Shown here: positions 27,761 through 35,232 of the stretch, one piece after another
How the letters are laid out: each line of letters begins with the position of its first letter
Numbering within the stretch: the stretch's first letter is position 1
Translations under genes and position numbers: made by a program
NCBI GenBank assembly: GCA_026390775.1
Contig: JAPLFF010000003.1
Coordinates: 124,001 to 188,000, forward strand
Origin: Ignavibacteriales bacterium
GTDB lineage: Bacteria; Bacteroidota; Ignavibacteria; Ignavibacteriales; Melioribacteraceae
Length of the DNA: 64,000 bases
Direction: 5' to 3'
Notes under the pieces: model-generated
The model's input: only the letters and a program-made list of their open reading frames with translations
Told to the model about the DNA's origin: nothing
Databases searched by the model: none

Positions 27761-28714
27761 ATACAGGGCATTATTTTCAAAATTGAGAGTAAAGATTATT
27801 ATTTATTCGATTCTAATGGAAAACAAATCCGTTGTTCTTTAAGAGGAAAATTTCAAAAAGATTTTGCGCTTAAAAGAAATAAACTTTACACAGTTGATAT
27901 TGTTGCCGTTGGTGATAAAGTAAATTTTGATATGAATAACGACGGCTCCGGTGTTATTAACGAAATACTTCCAAGAAAAAATCATATCTCAAGAAAAGCC
28001 CCTCGCATAAAAGGAGCCGGTACCCGCGGTGAAAGGCTGGAACAAATTATTGCTTCAAACGTTGACAACTTAGTAATTGTAAGCAGTTGCAAATCACCTA
28101 AATTCAATAATCGTTTGATTGATAGATTAATTGTCTGTGCGGAAAGTTCTCATATAAATCCAATTATTGTTTTGAATAAAACTGATCTGGATTCACATTC
28201 GCATTACGAAGATATTATTAAACTGTATTCTTCCATTGGATATAAAATAATTTCTACAAGTACAGTCACTAAAAACGGTATTGATGAATTAAAAAATAGT
28301 CTATCGGGAAAAGTTAATTTGATTTGGGGTCAATCAGGTGTAGGGAAATCATCATTATTGAATGAAATATTTCTCGGTCTAAATTTGAAGATCGGTATAA
28401 TCAGTAATTCGACCTCTAAAGGAAAACATACAACTGTAACAAGTTTACTCTTAAGATTTGATAACGACACATCAGTAATTGACACGCCTGGAATCCGGGA
28501 GATTGATCCATACGGAATCCGCGAGGAAGATTTAGGTCATTACTTCAAGGAATTTGTTCCGTTCATAAATAAATGCAAGTTCAATACATGTACTCACGAT
28601 CATGAACCCGGCTGTGCAGTAATTAAAGCTGTTGGAGAAAAATTGATTAGTGATGAACGATATCAAAGCTATTTAAACTTGCGTGCAACTATTGAAGATG
28701 ATATGAATTTCTAA
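27761..28714 (+). CDS. rsgA: Ribosome small-subunit GTPase RsgA with apparent ATA start
   Basis: A circularly permuted GTPase that assists 30S maturation. The frame is open from 27761 and encodes a complete N-terminal OB domain (GIIFKIESKDYYLFDSNGKQ, IRCSLRGKF, VDIVAVGDKVNFDM), then G4 NKTDL, G1 GQSGVGKSSLLN, G3 DTPGIREID, and the zinc site CKFNTCTHDHEPGC. The OB domain is needed for 30S binding, so the first ATG at 27932 is too late. No ATG, GTG or TTG lies where the family starts; the codon there is ATA (27761-27763), five bases after GGAGG. Either an ATA start or a recent ATG-to-ATA change is implied. Total 317 residues. Confidence 0.9.
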   Translation: MQGIIFKIESKDYYLFDSNGKQIRCSLRGKFQKDFALKRNKLYTVDIVAVGDKVNFDMNNDGSGVINEILPRKNHISRKAPRIKGAGTRGERLEQIIASNVDNLVIVSSCKSPKFNNRLIDRLIVCAESSHINPIIVLNKTDLDSHSHYEDIIKLYSSIGYKIISTSTVTKNGIDELKNSLSGKVNLIWGQSGVGKSSLLNEIFLGLNLKIGIISNSTSKGKHTTVTSLLLRFDNDTSVIDTPGIREIDPYGIREEDLGHYFKEFVPFINKCKFNTCTHDHEPGCAVIKAVGEKLISDERYQSYLNLRATIEDDMNF

Positions 28715-29610
28715 AGGTAAATAATTTTCTTTTTCATCGCTTCTACAAATTCTGAAACAACTTCATCCGGAATCCCATCAATATGATTTGATCTTAAGCG
28801 CATATCACATTGATCGTTAATATAATCAATCAAAATAAATTTATGATCTTTTGTAAGAGCAATTTCTGTTGAAAAGTAATCAAGCCGGGTTATTCTCGCT
28901 AGTTTTTTTGATATTCTGCCAAGCGGAAGAAGATTATATTTCTTTGTTTCACTATTAGTAACTCTTTGGTAGATATGTGTTTTGTCATCCCACCATGTTG
29001 GAAGAACTTGGCCGAATGCGTAAATAACTCTAAACCATGCGCGTCTTTCGTTCAACATTCTTGGGAGTATTTTTTCTTGAACTATATATTTATCACTGTG
29101 GTTTTTAATTCTTTCTTTCTGAATTTGATCAAGCGAAGTTGCATTTCGAATTACACCCTCACCTCCACCGGAAAAAGTTGCCGGTTTTATTATAAAAGGA
29201 TTGCCGAGTAACTTCAATTCTTCATCGGTTATAAAAAGTTCGTTGTGCTTATCATATGGCTGAATAAGAAATGTTTTAGGAAGTTGAAATTTTTTCTTGA
29301 TTAATTTTCTATGAATTAAAACTTTATCAATGGATTTTACTACTTTATTATGAGGATTTATTAAGTGGCACTTTTTTCGTTTAAGGAGTTTAGTGAAAGG
29401 AATGAACTCCAAGTCTTCATCTGATGCCCGATCGAGCAAAGCTTTGAAGGAAATTTTATTCTTTTTTGTTAGATCTATAACTTCAGATAAGTTGAATTTT
29501 CCGATAACAAATGTTCTCAAACCGCTGAGTTGAAAACTATGCTCGATCAGTTCAACAAATTCTTTATCATATTTCCATTTGTATGCAATTGCAAGATCGT
29601 AAGTGCGCAT
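28711..29610 (-). CDS. ATP-grasp domain protein (RimK/GshB-like fold)
   Basis: About 299 residues. The ATP-grasp core is visible: FLIQPYDK, NPFIIKPATFSGGGEGVIRN (nucleotide-binding lysine and Gly-rich loop), DKYIVQEKILPRMLNERRAW, and the metal-binding end FILIDYINDQCDMRLRS with Asp/Asn ligands. Such enzymes ligate a carboxylate to an amine or thiol, but the acceptor cannot be read. I prefer ATG 29610 (MRTYDLAIAYKWKYD) to a TTG seven codons upstream. Converges on rsgA with a four-base overlap of the two 3' ends. Confidence 0.82.
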   Translation of the reverse strand: MRTYDLAIAYKWKYDKEFVELIEHSFQLSGLRTFVIGKFNLSEVIDLTKKNKISFKALLDRASDEDLEFIPFTKLLKRKKCHLINPHNKVVKSIDKVLIHRKLIKKKFQLPKTFLIQPYDKHNELFITDEELKLLGNPFIIKPATFSGGGEGVIRNATSLDQIQKERIKNHSDKYIVQEKILPRMLNERRAWFRVIYAFGQVLPTWWDDKTHIYQRVTNSETKKYNLLPLGRISKKLARITRLDYFSTEIALTKDHKFILIDYINDQCDMRLRSNHIDGIPDEVVSEFVEAMKKKIIYL

Positions 29611-29710
29611 TCTCGTAAAATATTTTTGCAAAGATAGAAAAATGAATTGCAGACATCAATCTTTACCCTTGTGATTCAAACCGTTAAAAACTATTTTTTG
29701 TTTCAAATTA

Positions 29711-31528
29711 ATGGTGTTTATGAAGTTCAAAATTATTCTAATATATATAGCTTTTCTTTTGGCGGGTTGTTCTTCGGATGTTGTTAGGGAAAACAATTCA
29801 AATGCTAATAACGATCAGAGCTTTAGTGCTCAGCAAAATAAAAAACTCGCTCAGGAAAAATTTATTGCCGGCTCTCTTCAAGAGTTGAAAGGGCAGTATG
29901 CTGAAGCAATTCTTGAATATCTTGAAGCACTTAAGTATGATCCTCAGCCGGGTATTAACTATGCAATTGCAAAAAATTATTATCGGCTTAATAAATTTTC
30001 TTCTGCTTTAACTTATTCTCAGAAAGCAGTTGAAAATGAACCAAAGAATACTGAGTACTTAACTCTTCAAGCTACGATTTATTCCTCTTCGCACTTGGAA
30101 GATTCAGCCGCTGTAGTTTATAGTAAAATTATTCAGCTTGATTCAACCAATGTTACTGCATATTACAATCTTGCTCAATTGACCGAAGCAAAAAAACCAT
30201 CTGTGGCGCTTCTGTATTACAAGAAAATTCTTGATATGATCGGTGCTGAATGGAATGTGTTGGTACGAATTGCTGATATCAATGAACGGATGGGAAATAT
30301 TAAAGAAACAATCACAACTGTTGAAGAACTTATTAAATTAAATCCATCCGATCTGATGTTGCAAAAGTTATTAATCGAATCATATCTCAAGACAAAAGAT
30401 TATGAAAAGGCATTATCAAAAGTGAATGAATCACTTACAAGTTATCCGAATGATGAAAGTCTTATTGATCTAAAAGGGAAAATATTTATTCAGCAAGCAA
30501 AGTGGGAAGATGCTTCTAAAGAATATATGAAATTAGTGAAAAGCCGGAATATTGGCATCGAGGAAAAATTAAAGATCGGGACATTATTTTATTTCCAATC
30601 AGAAAAAGACTCAACCACTTTAAATATTGCTAAACAAATTTTTTTAGAAGTAAGCCGCGATACATCAGATTGGCAAGTGAATGCTTATTTGGGTGAGATC
30701 GAACTGCGTGCACATAAGAATGAATCCGCAATCGAATATTTTAAAACTGCTGCAAAACTTGCCGAATGGAATGCACAAGTTTGGGTTCGTCTCGGGGGAT
30801 TACTCTTCGATACTAAAAAATACAAAGATGCAATTGAATACATGAGCAAAGCATCAGAAAAATTTCCAAATGATTTTGCTATAAATTTAATTTATGGTCT
30901 GTCTCTTTCAACAGAGAATGAACACTTAAAAGCAAAAGAAGCATTGGAAAAAGCTTTCAAATTAAATCCGGATGATGTAACTGTTCTTTCTGCACTTGGC
31001 TATACTCTTAATCAATTGAAAAATAATAAAGAAGCATTAGTACACTTGAATAAAGCATTAATAATTGAACCAAAAAATTTACAAGTAATAAGTGTGCTGG
31101 CAATGATCCATGAATCGCAGAAGGAATATCAAATATCAGATTCGCTTTACACATCTGCATTAAAAATTGATTCGTCAAATGTTCTTATAATGAATAACTT
31201 TGCTTATTCGCTTGCAGAGCGAGGAATTCGTTTGCAAGAAGCATTAACTATGTCGAAGAAAGCAGTTGAAGCGGAGCCGAAAAATTCTTCTTACCTTGAT
31301 ACATTTGGCTGGGTCTATTTTCGCCTTGGTGATTATAAAAAGGCAAAGAAAAATATTGAAGAAGCAGTAAAAGTGGAAAATAAAAACGCAACTCTATTAG
31401 ATCACTTAGGTGATGTTCATTTTAAGTTGGGTGATAAAACTAAAGCTGTAGAATTGTGGAAAAGTGCATTCGAATCTGACTCGACAAAATCTTCTATTAA
31501 AACGAAAATTGAAAAAGGAGAATTGTGA
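29711..31528 (+). CDS. TPR-repeat lipoprotein
   Basis: A 605-residue outer-membrane or periplasmic lipoprotein. Signal KFKIILIYIAFLLAGCSS has its lipid-modified Cys after LAG. From residue 50 to the end it is built of tandem tetratricopeptide repeats (AEAILEYLEALKYDPQPGIN, KKYKDAIEYMSKASEKFPND, NKEALVHLNKALIIEPKNLQ, GDYKKAKKNIEEAVKVENKN), roughly 15 units. Serves as a scaffold rather than an enzyme. Translation may begin at ATG 29711 or, more fitting for the signal peptide, ATG 29720. It is coupled to the next gene by a GTGA stop-start overlap. Confidence 0.88.
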   Translation: MVFMKFKIILIYIAFLLAGCSSDVVRENNSNANNDQSFSAQQNKKLAQEKFIAGSLQELKGQYAEAILEYLEALKYDPQPGINYAIAKNYYRLNKFSSALTYSQKAVENEPKNTEYLTLQATIYSSSHLEDSAAVVYSKIIQLDSTNVTAYYNLAQLTEAKKPSVALLYYKKILDMIGAEWNVLVRIADINERMGNIKETITTVEELIKLNPSDLMLQKLLIESYLKTKDYEKALSKVNESLTSYPNDESLIDLKGKIFIQQAKWEDASKEYMKLVKSRNIGIEEKLKIGTLFYFQSEKDSTTLNIAKQIFLEVSRDTSDWQVNAYLGEIELRAHKNESAIEYFKTAAKLAEWNAQVWVRLGGLLFDTKKYKDAIEYMSKASEKFPNDFAINLIYGLSLSTENEHLKAKEALEKAFKLNPDDVTVLSALGYTLNQLKNNKEALVHLNKALIIEPKNLQVISVLAMIHESQKEYQISDSLYTSALKIDSSNVLIMNNFAYSLAERGIRLQEALTMSKKAVEAEPKNSSYLDTFGWVYFRLGDYKKAKKNIEEAVKVENKNATLLDHLGDVHFKLGDKTKAVELWKSAFESDSTKSSIKTKIEKGEL

Positions 31529-32313
31529 AAAAAAGTTTATTTGTTTTTATGATTGCTGCACTTATCTCTCAATTATTTTTGGACGGATGCGCACCTTCAA
31601 CTCCCGTTCAGGTAGATAGAATGATTTCTTCCGATCGGTTGATCAAACGTCTTGAAGCTAACAGAAGAAAAATAAAAAGTTTTATAGGCACAGGTTCGAT
31701 AAGTATTAAAACATCCGAGTTGGATGCAACAAGCAGTTTCCGGGTTGAAATTAAAAAACCGGATTCTGTTAAAGTATCTTTCTATGGGCCGTTTGGAATT
31801 GACCTTGCCTTTGCGTTAATAACCCCTCAGAACTTTCAATTTTACGATGCGATCAACAACATCTATTATAAAGGGAAAGTAGAACCCGGAGTTATGAAAG
31901 ATATTTTAAAAATTAATATTTCTTTTGACGAACTTATAGATGTTGCAACCGGCTCAGTTAATTTGACAGATAAGCTAAGAAGTGAACCGGACAAGTTTGA
32001 AGCTGTTGATGATTTATATAAACTTACTTATATAGATTCGGTTAGCAGGAAATCAAGTATCTATTGGATTAAATCCGATGAGCTTGAAATTCGGCAGTAC
32101 CAGAAGAACGATTCGAAGGGAAAAAATTTAGTTGATGCTAAATATTCAGATTTCTTGAAAGTTGAGGAAACTCCAATTCCAAAACAAATTAATATGAATG
32201 ATCTTCTCAATAATCAAAAAATAAAAATTGAGTACCGAATAATTGAAGTAAACAAAGAAATTGGAAAGCTAAAGATTGATATACCAGATGATGCAAAAAT
32301 CATTGAACTGTAA
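31525..32313 (+). CDS. LolB/DUF4292-like lipoprotein
   Basis: A 262-residue lipoprotein (KKSLFVFMIAALISQLFLDG then Cys). The mature part begins with a helix RLIKRLEANRRKIKSFIGTG, followed by beta strands: FRVEIKKPDSVKVSFYGPFG, QFYDAINNIYYKGKVEPG. This matches the DUF4292 family, structurally akin to LolA/LolB lipoprotein carriers. Its start codon GTG overlaps the TPR lipoprotein stop and its 3' end overlaps the EnvC-like gene, so the three probably serve one envelope process, such as lipoprotein traffic or wall remodelling. Confidence 0.8.
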   Translation: MKKSLFVFMIAALISQLFLDGCAPSTPVQVDRMISSDRLIKRLEANRRKIKSFIGTGSISIKTSELDATSSFRVEIKKPDSVKVSFYGPFGIDLAFALITPQNFQFYDAINNIYYKGKVEPGVMKDILKINISFDELIDVATGSVNLTDKLRSEPDKFEAVDDLYKLTYIDSVSRKSSIYWIKSDELEIRQYQKNDSKGKNLVDAKYSDFLKVEETPIPKQINMNDLLNNQKIKIEYRIIEVNKEIGKLKIDIPDDAKIIEL

Positions 32314-33523
32314 ATCAATATTAATATTTCTTGTAATCTCGACAACAATTCTTACCGGACAAACTTCCGATAGCATCCGTACAAAGAACCAAGAATTGGA
32401 CCGTATCAAAAAAGATATTTCCACACTGCAAAAAGAACTTCAGGCAAAAACCAAAAAAGAAAGAGAATCACTTCAATCACTTGAAAATATCAATCAGCAG
32501 AATTTACTTTTGAATAAATTGATCAACAATCTTCTTACTGAGGAAAAAGATAAAGAAAAAGCCATTAAAGAGATTGAAGATGTGATTAGTAATGTGGAAA
32601 CTAGTGTAAAAGATTTAAAAGAAAAATATGCTCGTTACATCGTATGGATTTACAAAAACCGCGGTCTTTCCATGTGGCGTTTTATTCTTGATGCCGAATC
32701 TTTCAATCAGGCAATCAAACGTTACCGTTACTTAAAATATATCTCCGAACAGAATGAAAAAACTTTGAAACAGCTTAACTCAAATAAATTTCAACTCAGT
32801 CAGCTTAAAAATGATTTGGAAGGAGAGCGGAAAGAAAAAGCTGAGTTAGCTAAGCAGAAAATTAATGAACAGGACGCTCTGGAAAAGAAAGAACAGGAAA
32901 AAAAGGATCTGGTTGATCTCTTAAAACATGATAAAAAACTTATTGCTCAGGAGATTGAATCTAAGAGAAGAGCGGAAATTGTTATTAAAAATATGATTGC
33001 TAAATTGATTGAAATTGACCGCGAACGTAAAGCTCAGCTCCATGAAAAGAAAGCAACTGATAAAAAAAGTTTAGCTTACAAAAAGAATATTCAGTTTTTT
33101 GATTACAGTGCATTTGAAAATTTTGCACAACTACGCGGTAAACTCGGCTGGCCGATACATGAAGGAAAAGTTGTCCGTCCATTCGGTGAAAATAAAAATG
33201 AACGCCTTAACACTGTTACGTTGAATTACGGGATTGATATTGCTGTTAAAGGTGAGCAGAATGTTTTATCGGTAGCTGAAGGAATTGTTTCTGCGATAGA
33301 CTGGATACCGGGTTACGGCAGTATTGTAATTGTAACTCACCGTGATGATTACAGAACTGTTTACGGACACGTTGCTAAGATTACTGTTAAAGAAGGCGAG
33401 AAGGTTAAAGGCGGCAGTGCAATCGGTAAAGTGAATGAAAGTCTTGAAGGGAAAATATTACACTTCGAAATCTGGAACGAACGGAATTACCAGAACCCGG
33501 AAATTTGGTTAGCGAGGAAATAG
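32288..33523 (+). CDS. EnvC-like murein hydrolase activator (degenerate LytM domain)
   Basis: A 411-residue periplasmic protein: signal peptide (CKSILIFLVISTTILTGQ), two long coiled-coil blocks (about residues 25-110 and 140-265), then an M23/LytM domain from GWPIHEGKVVRPFGENKNER to the end. The metal site is damaged: the usual HxGxD reads NYGID and the HxH near the end reads ILHFEIW, so one histidine is lost at each place. That is the pattern of EnvC, which activates amidases instead of cutting peptidoglycan itself. The likely start is ATG 32288, overlapping the previous gene by 26 bases. The stop codon TAG coincides with the start of a dispersed repeat. Confidence 0.87.
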   Translation: MMQKSLNCKSILIFLVISTTILTGQTSDSIRTKNQELDRIKKDISTLQKELQAKTKKERESLQSLENINQQNLLLNKLINNLLTEEKDKEKAIKEIEDVISNVETSVKDLKEKYARYIVWIYKNRGLSMWRFILDAESFNQAIKRYRYLKYISEQNEKTLKQLNSNKFQLSQLKNDLEGERKEKAELAKQKINEQDALEKKEQEKKDLVDLLKHDKKLIAQEIESKRRAEIVIKNMIAKLIEIDRERKAQLHEKKATDKKSLAYKKNIQFFDYSAFENFAQLRGKLGWPIHEGKVVRPFGENKNERLNTVTLNYGIDIAVKGEQNVLSVAEGIVSAIDWIPGYGSIVIVTHRDDYRTVYGHVAKITVKEGEKVKGGSAIGKVNESLEGKILHFEIWNERNYQNPEIWLARK

Positions 33524-33585
33524 CTGTTAGCGTTTAGCTATAAGCTTTTAGCTACCGAAACTGCCGACTGCTGATTGCAAACTAA
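33519..33585 (+). repeat. TTAGCT/GACTGC-type dispersed repeat at the envC-like stop
   Basis: The stretch TAGCTGTTAGCGTTTAGCTA, then TAAGCTTTTAGCTACC and CTGCCGACTGCTGATTGC, is a string of degenerate short units. The TAG stop of the envC-like gene (33521-33523) is part of it. Similar strings occur as coding sequence at 41897-41928. It looks like a small repeat element rather than a regulatory site. Confidence 0.5.
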
Positions 33586-33849
33586 GTATTGACATCAATT
33601 TCCTTTTATACTAAGTTAAATTAGTACCAAATCAATTCTTTAATCGGGGTACTTTGTTTGGAAATATGAACAAAGAAAATAGATTTCCCTTTTCTGTCAA
33701 CTTATTTGTAGAAAAAATAGTTGGAATGTTACCACGCACAAAATTTAGAATATAGTACGAAAACAAAATAAATGTTGGTAGATAACATTCCTCGCCATCA
33801 TATCTATTGGCGGGATAATTAATAGTTAGCTAGCAAAAAGGTAATCATT
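33524..33849. other. Intergenic stretch before a cassette-like membrane gene
   Basis: Holds the repeat at 33519-33585 and a small inverted pair CGCCA (33793-33797) / TGGCG (33808-33812) close to the next gene. No ORF with a ribosome site, no RNA gene and no convincing promoter is seen. The gap between two unrelated genes may mark the edge of an insertion. Confidence 0.5.
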
Positions 33850-34308
33850 ATGAGTGAATTAGAAAAAGAAATAGTTGATGAATCTGAGGACAAAAACTAT
33901 AAACTATATATTGATGAAAGAAAATTATTAATTGAAGCGCTGAGAGAAAGTTCTCAAACATTTGATAAAGCAATACTTACTTTAGCTTCGGGTTCGTTTG
34001 GCTTCACGATTGCTTTTCTAAAGGATATAGCGCCTAAACCATTTGCTAATACACTATGGTTGCTTGCCTTCTCGTGGTTTTTATTTGCGGTTTCTCTTAT
34101 TGTAATATTGTTTTCTTTTTTAGCGAGTCAAAAAGCATGTAACGAAGGAATTGATATTGCTTTCGATGTAATTGTCAAAGGTGAAATACGTTCTACTCCA
34201 TGGAGGACAATAACAACAGTTTGCAATTATATTTCAATAATCGCTCTCATTGCAGCTATAATTTTTTGGGGATGTTTTGCTTATTTCAACATTCATTACA
34301 CAAATTAG
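33850..34308 (+). CDS. Small membrane protein, unknown, cassette-like
   Basis: 152 residues. A charged N-terminal helix (LYIDERKLLIEALRESSQTF) precedes DKAILTLASGSFGFTIAFLK, a membrane segment (residues 68-92, LWLLAFSWFLFAVSLIVILF), a loop, and a last segment (about 122-148, ISIIALIAAIIFWGCFAYF). I recall similar small proteins with a DK-x-LTLxSGxxG start as accessory genes, but no function is established. ATG follows AAAAAGG. It is followed ten bases later by a tiny proline-rich ORF and then by the second attC-like element. Confidence 0.78.
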   Translation: MSELEKEIVDESEDKNYKLYIDERKLLIEALRESSQTFDKAILTLASGSFGFTIAFLKDIAPKPFANTLWLLAFSWFLFAVSLIVILFSFLASQKACNEGIDIAFDVIVKGEIRSTPWRTITTVCNYISIIALIAAIIFWGCFAYFNIHYTN

Positions 34309-34318
34309 TGAGGTAAAT

Positions 34319-34447
34319 ATGTCATTCAAGAAAACTGGTAGTTTTAGTCCGCCACCTCCACCAAAAAAGGAAGAACCTAAGAAGCGCGGATATTCGCCAC
34401 CACCACCGCCTAAAAAAGAATCGATTCCACCAAAAGGTAAAAAATAA
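34319..34447 (+). CDS. 42-residue proline-rich small protein
   Basis: A short ORF starting MSFKKTGSFSPPPPPKKEEP and ending ESIPPKGKK. It has two tandem copies of SPPPPPKKE, separated by PKKRGY, is strongly basic and lacks any hydrophobic stretch. A GAGGT ribosome site lies four bases before its ATG, and it sits ten bases after the membrane protein gene, so the two are probably one operon. The repetition with synonymous changes (CCG CCA CCT versus CCA CCA CCA) and the good ribosome site support real coding. Polyproline tracts stall ribosomes without EF-P, so it may be translated slowly. Function unknown. Confidence 0.65.
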   Translation: MSFKKTGSFSPPPPPKKEEPKKRGYSPPPPPKKESIPPKGKK

Positions 34448-34448
34448 T

Positions 34449-34632
34449 TGCTAAATAACCAGCAACTCAAAGCGACCGCTTCAAAAGAAGCGGTCTGAGT
34501 TGCAATTATAGTATTTAGCTTTCCAGATTTAGTTTGTTGTGTAAAGTGGATTTGGTTATAAAAACTAATTTAAAAATAAAAGTTGCGTTGACAAAAGCTG
34601 CATTGTTGTTCTGGGCGGCGTGTTAGGCGCAA
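34449..34632 (+). other. attC-like recombination site, copy 2
   Basis: Homologous to 4978-5169 with near-identical spacing of landmarks (distances under copy 1). The 5' part folds strongly: GCAACTCA (34462-34469) and GACCGCTTC (34474-34482) pair with GAAGCGGTC (34487-34495) and TGAGTTGC (34496-34503), with a 4-base bulge. The 3' end is GTTGTTCTGGGCGGCG then TGTTAGGC; GTTAGGC (34622-34628) fits the integron core GTTRRRY exactly. The next gene starts 18 bases after it, as in gene cassettes. Length about 180 bp is long for attC but close to the larger known ones. Confidence 0.6.
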
Positions 34633-34646
34633 CATCATTAGGTAAC

Positions 34647-35186
34647 ATGAAAAATAGAAAAATAGTTTACCGTTTTGTTATTCTCGTTTGTTTTCTGTTC
34701 TCAGCTTGTAATTTAACCAACAATAGTGATATTGATTCTTTGATTGTCAAAAATGAATTAAACTGGGGTATGAACTATCAAACTGTAGAAAAAGTATTAG
34801 GCAATAAATATGGGCTTACATTCATAAAGAAAGAACAGATTAATGATAAAAGTTCTTTCATATTTTTAGGTGGTAGTATCAATGGTATCAAAATGAAAGG
34901 CGTAAAATTTCTCTTTCAAAATGATGCTTTGGAAGGAATGGATATTTGGATTGATAGTAATACTAATGAAGAAATGAAGTGGAAATATAGTAGCCTATCT
35001 AAATATTTTTCTAAAATTGGCGAAATTGAATTTAGCGCTAGCAATGATGCCTGGAGATATTGTACAATTGGTAATGATGGAGAAAAAAAGTGCGATACTG
35101 ATATATTCATGTTGCCAGAGGAAAACAAAATATTAGTCCACATACACAAAACTTATGTAAGCAAGGAGTCCATTTTTATCTATTGA
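34647..35186 (+). CDS. Small lipoprotein, cassette-like
   Basis: About 179 residues. Signal KIVYRFVILVCFLFSAC carries the lipobox; the mature protein opens with Asn/Asp-rich residues, then WGMNYQTVEKVLGNKYGLTF, FIFLGGSINGIKMKGVKFLF and a C-terminal CTIGNDGEKKCDTDIFML. It reads as a mixed alpha/beta domain of a PepSY/BamE-like size, without a recognisable motif. ATG 34647 (after AGGT) is chosen over an in-frame GTG that lies inside the attC-like core. Flanked by attC-like sites on both sides, it looks like a complete gene cassette with a damaged downstream site. Confidence 0.78.
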   Translation: MKNRKIVYRFVILVCFLFSACNLTNNSDIDSLIVKNELNWGMNYQTVEKVLGNKYGLTFIKKEQINDKSSFIFLGGSINGIKMKGVKFLFQNDALEGMDIWIDSNTNEEMKWKYSSLSKYFSKIGEIEFSASNDAWRYCTIGNDGEKKCDTDIFMLPEENKILVHIHKTYVSKESIFIY

Positions 35187-35197
35187 ATAAAAAAGCT

Positions 35198-35232
35198 ACC
35201 TAACACCTGTCTCAGCCGACTCGCTTCTTAGT
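35198..35232 (+). other. Half attC-like site, copy 3 (5' part only)
   Basis: ACCTAACACC at the start fits RYYYAAC (35198-35204). CTCA at +10, CGAC at +16 and GCTTC at +22 from TAAC match the 5' arms of copies 1 and 2. The element ends abruptly at the stop codon of the minus-strand phosphatase gene; the 3' half is missing. It would mark the right end of the cassette-like stretch. Confidence 0.45.
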
